A program made the position numbers and the translations under genes. A DNA stretch of 64,000 bases from Agrypnia vestita (taxonomy: Eukaryota > Arthropoda > Insecta > Trichoptera > Phryganeidae). The stretch covers positions 1-64,000 of the forward strand of contig JADDOH010024895.1 of the NCBI GenBank assembly GCA_016648135.1, given 5' to 3'. Of the stretch, positions 55,370 through 64,000 are shown one piece after another. Positions within the stretch are counted from its first letter, which is position 1. Each line of letters opens with the position of its first letter. The notes below the pieces were generated by a model that was not told where the DNA came from, did no database searches, and was given only the letters and a program-made list of their open reading frames with translations.

Positions 55370-55930
55370 TTTCTAGTTTATAGTAAATAAGATGGTGAAA
55401 TAGGACATAAATATTGGTGACGTATAAAAATTATTTGTTTTTTGATCAAAATTCTGTGTACGAAATCTGGTACGTAACCCTTATTTATGGCAATTTGTTT
55501 AATGATTTTTAATTCTATTTGAAATCTGGCATCTGTCGTCGGGAAATTCACTAGACGTTTCATCTAATAGAATGCGGAATGTTCATGCAATAAATGGTGA
55601 TTTGAGGTATTACGGATAACAGGCTGTCTACGTAGGCTTACAATAAATATTATTATTATGTAACGTTAAATCCAAAAATTATATCCATTAATTATTTTCT
55701 ATTTCAAGTGTGAATTGTATTTTATTGTGAAAATAATTTAGGAAAGAAAGAAAAAAATTAGATTGACGTTCCGTGCTTATCCATACACAAAAAATATCAT
55801 CAACATATCTCTTCCAGAAAAGTACATTTTTCAACAATGGAAATTTGCTATTGAAATGTTTATTTTTGAGATTGTTGAAACAAAATAATATATGTATAAG
55901 TGTAAGTAAATATATTTTAGACATATATTT
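55370..55930 (-). pseudogene. Penelope-like element reverse transcriptase, broken fragment
   Basis: The minus frame 55688-55924 holds FWKRYVDDIFCVW then STERQ and a FLNYFHNKIQFTLEIE block: the RYVDD catalytic box with IQFT-E downstream is typical of PLE reverse transcriptases. Further along the minus strand, 55378-55563 reads MKRLVNFPTT, RFQIELKIIKQIAINKGYVP, matching the segment between the reverse transcriptase and the GIY-YIG endonuclease (IE-N-IKQIA-NNGY). The part between is out of frame, and the palm N-terminus and endonuclease are missing. Dead. Confidence 0.82.
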
Positions 55931-55944
55931 TAATTTTTAATACG

Positions 55945-56092
55945 ATACGCGTAGACGAAATAAGTAAAACATCAATATTCCTACTATTTTATGTGCTTGT
56001 GCTTTGAAAATAGGACGTATTGGTGTCCCGAGTCGAGAATCAAACGCCCGAGCGAGTGTTTTCCTACTAGACCCACCAGTCGCAATAATAAT
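55945..56092 (-). mobile_element. tRNA-derived SINE, family 1 (5' tail truncated)
   Basis: ACATCAATATTCCTACTATT, GTGCTTTGAAAATAGGACGT, GGTGTCCCGAGTCGAGAATC (B-box region), GCGAGTGTTTTCCTACTAGA follow the minus orientation of the family. Diverged. Confidence 0.65.
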
Positions 56093-56149
56093 TCTGAAAC
56101 TAGGTGTACTCGTATATTTCTTAGTTATGTGTAACGTTATTATATTTTA

Positions 56150-56320
56150 ACGCCATGAAATAACGTTGCGGTGTCGGATTCTCGCATCCCTGTTAGATTT
56201 ATATTAGGGAGGTTACGTGAGTTGAAGGAGACTATTCGGGCGGAGGGGGTTGTAATAGGTGGGACGGAAGGGGTGACGATGAAACTGGAAAGCTCACCCC
56301 CCAGTTCTTACAGTAGTACT
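56150..56320. other. GC-richer patch
   Basis: GGGCGGAGGGGGTTGTAATA with TCACCCCCCAGTTC; purine-rich on one strand. No coding frame. Confidence 0.25.
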
Positions 56321-56699
56321 TACTTATTCACGCATTATACCATTAGATAGATACATTCATTTGGCAGGACTTAGTGGCGATATTTAATTTATCTTACAAT
56401 GTTTTATTTATTTTGTTTAAATATTTATTGCCAATAATCAGCTATCCAATTTGTAAAACTTTAAAAGAAATTTTATAACACATTAAAAAATCCTTCGTCG
56501 TTCTCTTATAATTTACCATTAACGCCACCTTATCCTGCTGACATCATTTTTTCATTCTTCTCGACAACCTGCAGTTCTCAGCCGCTGTTAAGATCCTGTC
56601 TTCACAGTGCATGAAGATCTGCATCTTTCTCAATCTCTCTCAAAATCCGTTTCATATTGAAGAACGCATCTAAGGCATCTAAGACTATTTATATATATT

Positions 56700-56868
56700 A
56701 TTTAATGCTTCAACAAGCCAAGAAGCCCAATTACAGACGCGAAATACATCTTAAAACACCCAGGCTTGAGTAAATCACATAGATTAATTGTGACCTCACC
56801 GGGAATCGAACCCAGAACCCTCGGTGTTGGAAGCCAGTGCTATGCCCACTGGGCCGATATCTTCTTTT
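56700..56868 (-). mobile_element. tRNA-derived SINE, family 2, copy 2
   Basis: Minus strand: GGCCCAGTGGGCATAGCACT (A-box region), TTCTGGGTTCGATTCCCGGT (B box), TCACAATTAATCTATGTGAT, TACTCAAGCCTGGGTGTTTT, CGCGTCTGTAATTGGGCTTC. The B box matches the polymerase III consensus. The 122-codon plus frame at 56766-57134 starts inside it and is a shadow. Confidence 0.88.
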
Positions 56869-57354
56869 GCAATATATTAATCATACACATCTCTACTCTA
56901 TGCAAGATGATTAAGAAAATTAGTATGTTTAACAACAATTTTAACAACTTGGGTTGTAAAACAAATCAAATAAATCAATTAGAAAAACATACAAAAAAAA
57001 TCTATGCTTCCAAAAAATATTTTACTAGGGGACAAACCCTAAACATTTCCTATCCGGAACTCTGTAATTCTCTAACTATATATTTAATATTACGAAAAGT
57101 TAGAGATATACATTGTGTAGTCTTTCGTATATGATACATTCCATTGTCAATCAATAATCTTTCCGATTGGTCGATTTTATCTCACGGATATTCATATCTT
57201 TGTAATTGGTTAATGTAATTTGCTTTAAATATCATAGAACTATGTTCTTAAATTGCAACATTACAATAAAATGGATTTTCATTTTAGAATCCACCTTAGC
57301 CTCTCTAGACTGATCCTTTTAGAAAAAATACGTATATTTTCTGTACCACTTATT

Positions 57355-57830
57355 AAAATCAGAATTTTGTCTGTCGTCAAGAAAAATATTCATTTCGCCA
57401 GTTCCACGTACGGTACGAACTCCCAGTGGTAAATATTTCAGAATGCACGGAGTCTCCTGTCATAACTGTTTATGACTCTGTCAAACTTCGGTAGCAGCCG
57501 GAAAGCTTTTAAGCTCTGGGCCTCCTCATTTAGACGTACAAACAGTAATTTCCCGAACACCTTGTCAAAAGATACTAGTTCAATAGTTGTTTTTAATTGG
57601 GATAAAACTTTCACCTCGCCCTTTTGAAGGAGAGTCCATATTTTGGCCTTTTAGGTTGATCTATTTTTGGACATTTACTAGGAAAGTCACTTCCACGTCG
57701 CAAGTTTTGCGATAGTTCTCAGACCTAAACGACACCTCGTGGTTTTGATGAGTTCCGCGGTTGACTTCGGTTTTATGATGATTAAAACTCTTTTGATGAT
57801 TTTTATGACTTTTGCGTGATCGTCGATTAT
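57355..57830. other. Complex block; candidate conserved element
   Basis: About 450 bp of non-repetitive sequence (GGAGTCTCCTGTCATAACTG, GGTAGCAGCCGGAAAGCTTT, CTAAACGACACCTCGTGG) without open frame. One of the longer candidate regulatory islands. Confidence 0.35.
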
Positions 57831-58380
57831 TTATTTAACGTGATTTACTTAAAACTTTATATAGGTGTATAAATTTTTTTTTTTTACTTTTCGATTTAGG
57901 GGAAACTTGCAGTAAAAATAAAAATCATTAAGAGACATTCTTACAAGTTTCCTCAGAATTAAAATATTAAGTATTAAAATATAACAACAATAATTTAATA
58001 GTTGACAAAGAAAAAATGAAATGCTAAAGTTAAGAACAAACTAAGAGAGTCAAATAATTAAAAGTAAATGGGAATAAGGAATGGAGAGAAAAGATCTAAT
58101 TAAGAAAAATACCAAGAGACAAGAACCATAAAGGTATATGAGCAATACGTCTGCATATTCATATACGAGATTTGGGCAAAAGAAAGGAGATGTATTCAAA
58201 AAGAAAAAAAGATTTTTGACTGAGGTGAATACAAGAGTTTGAAATTCATAGATTAATAAATTGAAGAGATCCAAGATGCCGAACACACTATTGAACAAAC
58301 TAGACGAGCGATATAAATGTTCTTATTAAAATATTGTATTGACAATTTTTTTTTTTCATTTTTGATTTTTAACGCCACAA
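57831..58380. other. AT-rich, nothing recognised
   Basis: Frames of 62-82 codons on the minus strand lack motifs. Confidence 0.45.
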
Positions 58381-58478
58381 CAGGCCCACTACTAACTGTA
58401 GCGAAATACGTCACAAAAATACCCAGACTTGTGAAAATCATATTCTAGTATAGCTATTGTGACTGGCACCCTGACAAT
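58381..58478 (-). mobile_element. tRNA-derived SINE, family 2, truncated copy
   Basis: GGCCCACTACTAACTGTAGC, GAAATACGTCACAAAAATAC, CCAGACTTGTGAAAATCATA, GCTATTGTGACTGGCACC align with the 3' body of family 2 (minus orientation). The tRNA-like head is missing. Confidence 0.6.
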
Positions 58479-58565
58479 TGCGCGCTTACGATCACGCACA
58501 GACAACTGCGCGCAAGGCTACAGCGCCCAATACAACCCCGACAACGGCCCGCGTACAATTACGAG
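58479..58565. other. GC-rich patch with GACAA(T/C)-GCGCGC repeats
   Basis: GACAATTGCGCGCTTACGAT, GACAACTGCGCGCAAGGCTA and GACAACGGCCCGCGTACAAT are three imperfect direct repeats starting near 58474, 58501 and 58540. Origin unknown. Confidence 0.45.
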
Positions 58566-59840
58566 TACAATACAGTCCCCATATATATTAGGCAGCTATT
58601 TGCAAAAAACACAAAAATTAAATATGAGGTAATGTTCTATAAGAAATTGTGAATCATTTAACATAAAGCAAAAAGCAATACAAAATTTATTTTAGTGCTA
58701 AAAACGTCATGTTGTTTTTTAAATTTTCACAAATACCTTATAAGTCTAAGCAATAAAACAATAAACATTAATAAATTACAGTATAATTCAATTAATTCAT
58801 GATATTTTGTAAAATAGTTAAGTTATCAAAAAATTCGTTTTAAAATACATTATCATCAATTGAAACATTAATTATAATTTGTGTTTTTTTTTTATTACGC
58901 AAAGTTCGCGTAAGTACACAGAGATCTCATATCTCAAAATGCCATTTTGTCAAATAGCTACCTTTATGCTTATAGGGGCAGAATAGCGTACAGAACAAAA
59001 CTACAAAATTAAAAATAACGAAAAAATAATATTTTTTAACCTAACATAGAAACCACCGATAGTAATGGAAATTTTGTGAAACAATCCAATATTTTCTGTA
59101 AAACATTGGAATTTCGTTAAAATAATTTAAATCGAATTTTAAAGAAATATTCACTGTACTATAAAATGATTAAAACGTTTTCACTTTAAAATTTCACATA
59201 TAAATGCTTGGTTTCAGTCCTTAATGAATATTTTAAACTAACCCACTGAAAAGCTTTTTACACTTGAGAATGAATCATTGAACACATCGACTTTTGTGTT
59301 TTCCTTATCTTTTTCAAATCACATAATTATAATTATTTTTCATTAGATCATTAGTCCTTAACTTTTGAATTTATTTTTAATGTGTTTCATTTGTAGTTTT
59401 TATACAATACGTAATATTGTTCGCAATACAGAAGAACTTAATTTATTATTAATTCCCTTTGTAAATTCGCGCACTCAATCCAATTTCATAAATGTGTAGA
59501 TTGTATAGTGACAAAAACACGCAAATTAATAAATTGGACATTTTCTCCAATCCATAACTATGCTACAAACATTTTTTTAATGAATTATTTCATTTTGCAT
59601 CGTAATTTGTTCAAAAATGTTGACGATTCGTACGTATTCTGTCGAATCTGAAAAAAATATATTTATTTATTTACTTTAAAGTTTGCTAAAAATTACTCTT
59701 CCTGCAGTGTTAAAAAAAATTCTCGTGTCAAAAAAAGCAAATATTAACAGGAAAACATTTTTTCTTATCATCCGTAAATAAAGAGCAAAGTGAAACGAAA
59801 ATCAAATTTTTGCAGATTCGACAATATACGTAGGGATCGT
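58566..59840. other. AT-rich, nothing recognised
   Basis: No supported feature in about 1.3 kb. Confidence 0.5.
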
Positions 59841-60108
59841 AAATTGTGGGGTATAAAATCAAATACAGCAATATCCAAAAAAAATTAATGCAGTTATCGA
59901 CGATTACTTATTTATTGTGTACTGAATTCGAGATTATACAGGAAACATAAATATAAACCTATAAATTTATAGGAAAAATGATTTTGGAAGGGATAGATTC
60001 ATAAAATTATAATTCAGTACATTTTAAATAAGTAATCCTCGGTGACTGTATTCAAAACATTTTTTATTTTTTTAGATATAACTGCCGTGGTTTTTATACT
60101 CCATAATT
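59841..60108. mobile_element. MITE family A, copy 3
   Basis: The left end AAATTGTGGGGTATAAAATC, then CAGCAATATCC, pairs with the right end ATATAACTGCC...TTTTTATACTCCATAATT. Interior GTGTACTGAATTCGAGATTA and AAGTAATCCTCGGTGACTGT match the 28.8-kb copy. Confidence 0.8.
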
Positions 60109-60129
60109 AATTTAATATGTTACATTTGA

Positions 60130-60562
60130 GTAAATCTATGCCTGCAACTAAGGAAGCGTATGGTTTGATGTTATGTCTTTGTCATTCTTTTATACGGGGT
60201 GGAGGCATAGACACTAAACCAAGAATTAATCCATAAAATTGAGGCGTTTGAGATATGGAGATAGTGTATACTGAAAGTTTCCTGGAGGGATAGAATTTTG
60301 AATGCTGAAGTTTTCCAATGTATGGAAAGAGTCCGAGAAGTACTGCGGACGAACGAGGTAAAAAAGCTTGAGTATTTCGGACGTAGAATGAGTGGACCAA
60401 AGTATAGTCTTAACCAAAAACTAATCATCCATGTGAAAATAAGTGGGAAAAGAAGCGTAGGAAGACACCGCATCAAATGACCGCGTAACTTGAGAGATTG
60501 GTACCAACGTAACTCAATCGAATTGATCCGTCCGGCGGCATAAAGTCGTAATCGATTCCAAT
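60130..60562 (+). mobile_element. LINE fragment (same family as 25.9 kb)
   Basis: The plus strand reads, with frameshifts: YGLMLCLCHSFIRGGGI-like (a decayed VLLYGVEAWTL block), KIEAFEIWR, LKVSWRDRILNAEVF, KKLEYFGRRMSGPKYSL, IIHVKISGKRSVGRHRIK-stop, LRDWYQRNSIELI. The order is that of an RTE-type LINE C-terminus. Open frames at 60298-60480 (plus) and the overlapping minus frames are fragments or shadows of it. Confidence 0.82.
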
Positions 60563-60878
60563 TCCAATTTGAAAAAAACTATTAAAATTTCGAAAAATCC
60601 AAAATTATACTATAATTATTTAAAAAATTTAAACGAAAATTTGTTAGTTCATTTTTATCGTCGCCACGAGTTTGCTTGTAAAGTTTCAGTTCGATTGGAT
60701 CACGGGAAAAGGGTTAAAAATCGATCCAAAGTTTTTCCAGCACACAACAAACCGCAGACGCTACGAGTTAAAAGAAAGGGAGTAAAAAATGATTACCTCA
60801 TTTTATTTATTATAACTTATTTACTCTGCACCTGTGTTCTGTAATCAAATTGTTACTTCTTTGTACAATCTATATTAA
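60563..60878. other. Unrecognised sequence with a 91-codon frame
   Basis: The frame 60569-60844 (plus) has no domain that I recognise. The middle (KVSVRLDHGKRVKNRSKVF) is basic. Likely not coding. Confidence 0.35.
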
Positions 60879-61278
60879 TCTATACTAATATATAAAGAGG
60901 TACAGTTTGTAAGTTTGGATGTAGGAGGTAATCTCCGAAACTAGTCATCCGATTTCAAAAATTCATTCGCCAATATTTAGAATGGACTTTCAGGGTGGAC
61001 ATGGGTTATATATTATCCCATTAAAATAAAAGGACTTTTTGTGGTGACCTACTTTACAACTAAAGTCGACGAAAAAATGGTCGAGCGATGCGTTTTTTAC
61101 AAACGCTGCCTTAACGGTAAGAGATATTTAAAGTATAAGTAAGGTATAACTCAAAAAGTTCTATTAAAAAAAGTCCGCGATGACATATATCTATAGTTTG
61201 AGGTTAATGAACAAATTGATAAAATATGACTAGAAGTTACTAAAAATCTAGGCGTGCGAAGCCGCGCGGGTAAAATAA
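60879..61278 (+). mobile_element. Non-autonomous Helitron-like element
   Basis: It starts TCTATACTAATATATAAAGA, the usual 5' end of a common insect Helitron group, followed by GTTTGTAAGTTTGGATGTAG and GAAACTAGTCATCCGATTTC, which are also typical of that group. Near the 3' end, AGGCGTGCGAAGCCGCGCGG is the GC-rich subterminal hairpin region. The expected CTAG terminus just after the hairpin is not preserved. There are no inverted repeats or coding capacity, as expected. Confidence 0.7.
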
Positions 61279-61419
61279 TAAAGTAATGGGTTTGCCTTTT
61301 GATGAAAAATTTTAATTTCTTTCATATTTTTGCAGTTGCCATATTGCAGGGAAGAAAAATTATAATATTTTATAGACATCACACGGAAAAATAACTATAT
61401 TACATAAGAAAATGATGTA

Positions 61420-61770
61420 ATGGTGTGTTCGAACTCGCACCCGTTTCCCTAACAAACAATGGCCGCGGAAACCATGACGTATTCTTGAAATGCGTGCAAA
61501 AAACTATTTTCTCATTGTGCACCTACTGTGAATGGAACAGTCCACCCTATTGTACCTTCCCTGATGGGGAACGGTCCACCCTATTGTGCTCGCCTTCTGG
61601 CTTCTGCAATAAAACCCTACCGATTTACTCCAAAGCCGGCAGTGTGCAATATTTGCATTCGCCATTCGGAATTACTTGACAGCTTGTATAACGGTAGCCT
61701 GATGCGCGTCATTCTTTTGCCAAAGAACCTGTCAGTTGTGGAATTTATAACATAGTGTATCCTCAGTTTT
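61420..61770. other. GC-richer block with overlapping frames
   Basis: Frames of 84 and 75 codons overlap in different registers (61425-61679, 61528-61755). AACAGTCCACCCTATTGT and AACGGTCCACCCTATTGT form a direct repeat 40 bp apart (61538 and 61570). No domain recognised. Confidence 0.3.
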
Positions 61771-62038
61771 ACAATCAGAACTCCGCTCCATGTGTTTTAC
61801 GTGAAAATTAACACTCTTATGATGCCTCCCATCAACCTGAACGCATCCGCGAGCACTTGAGCAAACGAAGCGCGATTCTAGCGCTTTGTCGTTTTCTTCT
61901 CAATCTCACTAACTAACTACACGTTATACTTAAGTAAATATTATATAATGTGTGAAGATAAAATGTAAGGTAAACTCAACCATGAAAACTCTATTGAATT
62001 AACTGTTCAAACATGTAATTACTTTTATTTCTGTACTA
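61771..62038. other. Mixed sequence, nothing recognised
   Basis: A GC-richer patch at 61830-61900 (GCATCCGCGAGCACTTGAGC). No supported feature. Confidence 0.35.
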
Positions 62039-62040
62039 AT

Positions 62041-62425
62041 TTTCAATTCAATTCAATTCAATTTATTTATTTTTAATATAACATTTACATTACAGACATA
62101 TGTTTAAAACGTATATAAATTCATTTATATCAAAGGTGTAGGAGAATCCTGTTTCGGAAAACCCTTTCAGAGACATGGAACAGATCAATATCCAGAGTAA
62201 TATTGTTCAGCATAGCAGTAGCTCTTCCAACAGGCATAACCATTGGCAGGTTGGTCCTGTATGTTGGAATGTGAAACAATCTATTCTAACGTTTTCTTAG
62301 GTAATTATCGGGAACATACAAACCAATGCTCTGCATAATTTCAGGATTATCGATCATACCGCGAAACAATCGATAAAACTACATGTGTGACTTCCTTTGC
62401 AATCCTTATCCAACAACACGTATAC
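62041..62425 (-). mobile_element. LINE ORF2 C-terminus with simple-repeat tail (CR1/Jockey group)
   Basis: On the minus strand one frame reads PEIMQSIGLYVPDNYLRKR, a stop (TAG), NRLFHIPTYRTNLPMVMPVG, RATAMLNNITLDIDLFHVSE and RVFRNRILLHL-stop. The pattern VP-N-RxR...L-H-P--RT...RA--MLN-----DLF--S---FR is the recognised end of CR1/Jockey-group LINE reverse transcriptase proteins. The tail AATTGAATTGAATTGAATT lies at 62044-62062 (complement). Only one internal stop is obvious, so it is a relatively young but 5'-truncated copy. Confidence 0.85.
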
Positions 62426-62514
62426 ATCGCGACATACCTACATCAAATACTAAGGAACTATAGATATTAGAGGTAGGGCCGCTTCGTACCTACACTTGAA
62501 TACTTCATTGATGA

Positions 62515-62605
62515 ATACCACAGAGTATAAAAATTGACAGAGATGTACTACGTAAATCCGTTCTTTAGGAAAAGGGATTGAAACCAGACCGTGGCGCAAG
62601 AGTGT
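62515..62605 (+). repeat. Short repeat shared with 21715-21800
   Basis: CACAGAGTATAAAAATTGAC, AGAGATGTAC, TTCTTTAGGAAAAGGGATT match the other copy in order. The SINE that follows here may have inserted next to it. Confidence 0.55.
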
Positions 62606-62782
62606 CGTGTTTGACAGTTCGTTCGGTGCGAATTCAGCCGCAAAGTACGCAGGTTCGAACTTCACTTCAGACCAGCAAGTTAGTCCTATTTTCATAGCAC
62701 AAGAATTAAGCTTAGTTTGAAAATAGTAAGAATATTGATGTGACACGCATTTAATGTTCGCATCTCTATTTATAAAAAAAAT
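62606..62782 (+). mobile_element. tRNA-derived SINE, family 1
   Basis: B box CGCAGGTTCGAACTTCACTT, then CAGACCAGCAAGTTAGTCCT, TTTTCATAGCACAAGAATTA, TATTGATGTGACACGCATTT and an A-rich tail. The A-box side is diverged. Confidence 0.85.
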
Positions 62783-62863
62783 TACATAAACTTATCGAGT
62801 AGAGCAGCGGGTAGCATAGCGGGGAGGATTTTTTTATCATCAGAAACATCTGGCGGAATGTGG

Positions 62864-63052
62864 TATTTTTTTTTTTAAATAGAGATGGGAACACGGAATA
62901 CGTATCGCATTAATATTCTTACTATTTTCAAAATAAGTTAAACGCTTGTGCTATGAAAGTAGGTCTAGCTTGCTGGTGTCCTGGAATGGGGCTTGAACCA
63001 TCAACCACCAGATCACTAGGCGAGAATCATGACCACTATACCAGCAAGTTTC
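62864..63052 (-). mobile_element. tRNA-derived SINE, family 1
   Basis: A T run at 62864-62876 (its A tail), AGAGATGGGAACACGGAATA, CGTATCGCATTAATATTCTT, GCTGGTGTCCTGGAATGGGG, CTTGAACCATCAACCACC (B-box region), GATCACTAGGCGAGAATCAT. It faces the copy at 62606-62782 tail to tail. Confidence 0.87.
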
Positions 63053-63595
63053 TCCTACTAGGTGTGAGTTCGTTCTCAGAATTTAATTTCTTCAAGATAT
63101 CGACGGTTTCTAAGCTATTTGTTATCAATCCTTCACGAGAAACCGAGTGGAGAAGTTTATATTTTTTATTATCGAAATAATGGTTGGTATTAATTATGTG
63201 GTTCGTGAATTACAAAAATTTGTTATTTTTTAAACAACGGCAATATTCATTTATTTTTATATTTTTCGTCACGATCTCCACAACTTATTACCTATATTCC
63301 GCTTTTATAATAAATTAATTTAAGTTTTTTCATTAAGAATTTTTACGGATATTATTATAAGTATAAAACGCTGGTTTAATAAGCGTGGAGAAATTGTAAT
63401 TTTACTGGAAATTGGCCCAAGATATAATATTTTTCGCCAATAACTGTTTCATCGTACGTATTATGCGTATATATTTTATAAATGAAGTAAAAGACTCAAG
63501 CTTGTATATGAAATATGTCTGCGACTATAAATGTTTTGCTCAGTTTGTTGTCTGCAGGTAGTTAGGTACCTATATTTACGAGATGATGAATGTAT
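63053..63595. other. AT-rich, nothing recognised
   Basis: No supported feature. Confidence 0.45.
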
Positions 63596-63850
63596 TATTA
63601 TTAATTAAAATGGCCCAGCCGATCGATCAAACGGGAATCCGCCGGCTCAAATGGATATTTAAATCACTTAGCAAACACGCGATTTCAATCCACGTTAATT
63701 GAAATGTATTTCAAACAACGTGGCAATCCCAGAGTGGTTCCGAAATGGAAACCTTCATTTATTTTAATTCTTTGTTTTGTTTAAAGTTAACGCCAGCGTA
63801 CAACAATACCTTTCCCTAATGAATAGATGTTTAATCTATTTAAAATTACT
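63596..63850. other. Complex block; candidate conserved element
   Basis: CAGCCGATCGATCAAACGGG, GAATCCGCCGGCTCAAATGG, CCCAGAGTGGTTCCGAAATG with ATTTAAATCACTTAG and TTAATTG cores. Non-repetitive and without open frame; candidate enhancer. Confidence 0.35.
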
Positions 63851-64000
63851 TTAACTGGTCTACTTTTGCCATAGCAGTAATCGTGTGAAATACGCATTAC
63901 TCAATTAAACTCAGTTTAAATGCCGCTATTTATATTTACCGTACTATGCGTCCACTGTACTGCTAGATAATAAAGAATAAGATAGCATATAACAACGTCA

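Noticed and set aside
56766..57134. 122-codon plus-strand frame starting MSKSHRLIVTSPGIEPRTLG
   Set aside because: Its first third is the antisense of SINE family 2 (the PGIEPRT motif comes from the B box), and the rest is AT-rich without a domain.

Overview
The window looks like AT-rich intergenic DNA from an insect, most likely a lepidopteran. This is inferred from three near-identical DD34D mariner copies, many 5'-truncated LINEs with short A-rich or GAA-rich tails, two tRNA-derived SINE families, a Helitron-like element, Penelope-like (PLE) debris and frequent short TA-rich microsatellites. No bacterial gene organisation, CRISPR array, rRNA or convincing tRNA gene is present. The only candidate host coding sequence is a short open frame from base 1 to a TGA at 79-81, probably the 3' end of the last exon of a gene lying to the left. 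The rest appears to be gene-desert or intron sequence.

Layout: 1-81 possible terminal exon; 82-3500 AT-rich DNA with a LINE tail and a GC-rich block; 3501-4792 mariner copy 1 (minus, frameshifted); 4976-8357 dense repeats: MITE, a near-perfect foldback carrying hammerhead-like/PLE motifs, SINE, a second foldback, LINE tail, MITE; 8.4-13.1 kb GC-rich islands, partial MITEs, a LINE 3' end and a foldback; 13.38-14.11 kb LINE reverse-transcriptase fragment; 14164-15450 mariner copy 2 (plus, two stops and a frameshift); 16.4-16.7 kb LINE tail; 19434-21090 a TA-flanked terminal-inverted-repeat element holding a three-unit tandem array; 21-29 kb SINEs (one nested in a MITE), LINE fragments, GC-rich islands; 29-42 kb mostly AT-rich with a hAT-like MITE, PLE pieces and GC-rich islands; 42.3-42.5 kb LINE tail carrying a perfect 21-bp hairpin; 43.0-43.4 kb strongly GC-rich island with a 10-bp periodic repeat; 45.7-46.6 kb recent tandem duplication next to a foldback element; 48375-49624 mariner copy 3 (minus, intact ORF but lost 5' terminal inverted repeat); 50-63 kb SINEs, LINE and PLE fragments, a minisatellite and GC-rich blocks.

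The mobile elements make a small natural experiment. Copy 3 can still encode a full-length mariner transposase but has lost one end, whereas copies 1 and 2 keep both ends but have broken genes. Several islands of higher GC and complex, non-repetitive sequence stand out from the decayed AT-rich background. They may be conserved regulatory elements of a neighbouring gene, but conservation cannot be judged from one sequence. All repeat-family names rest on recognised motifs and on comparison between copies inside this window; no database search was possible.
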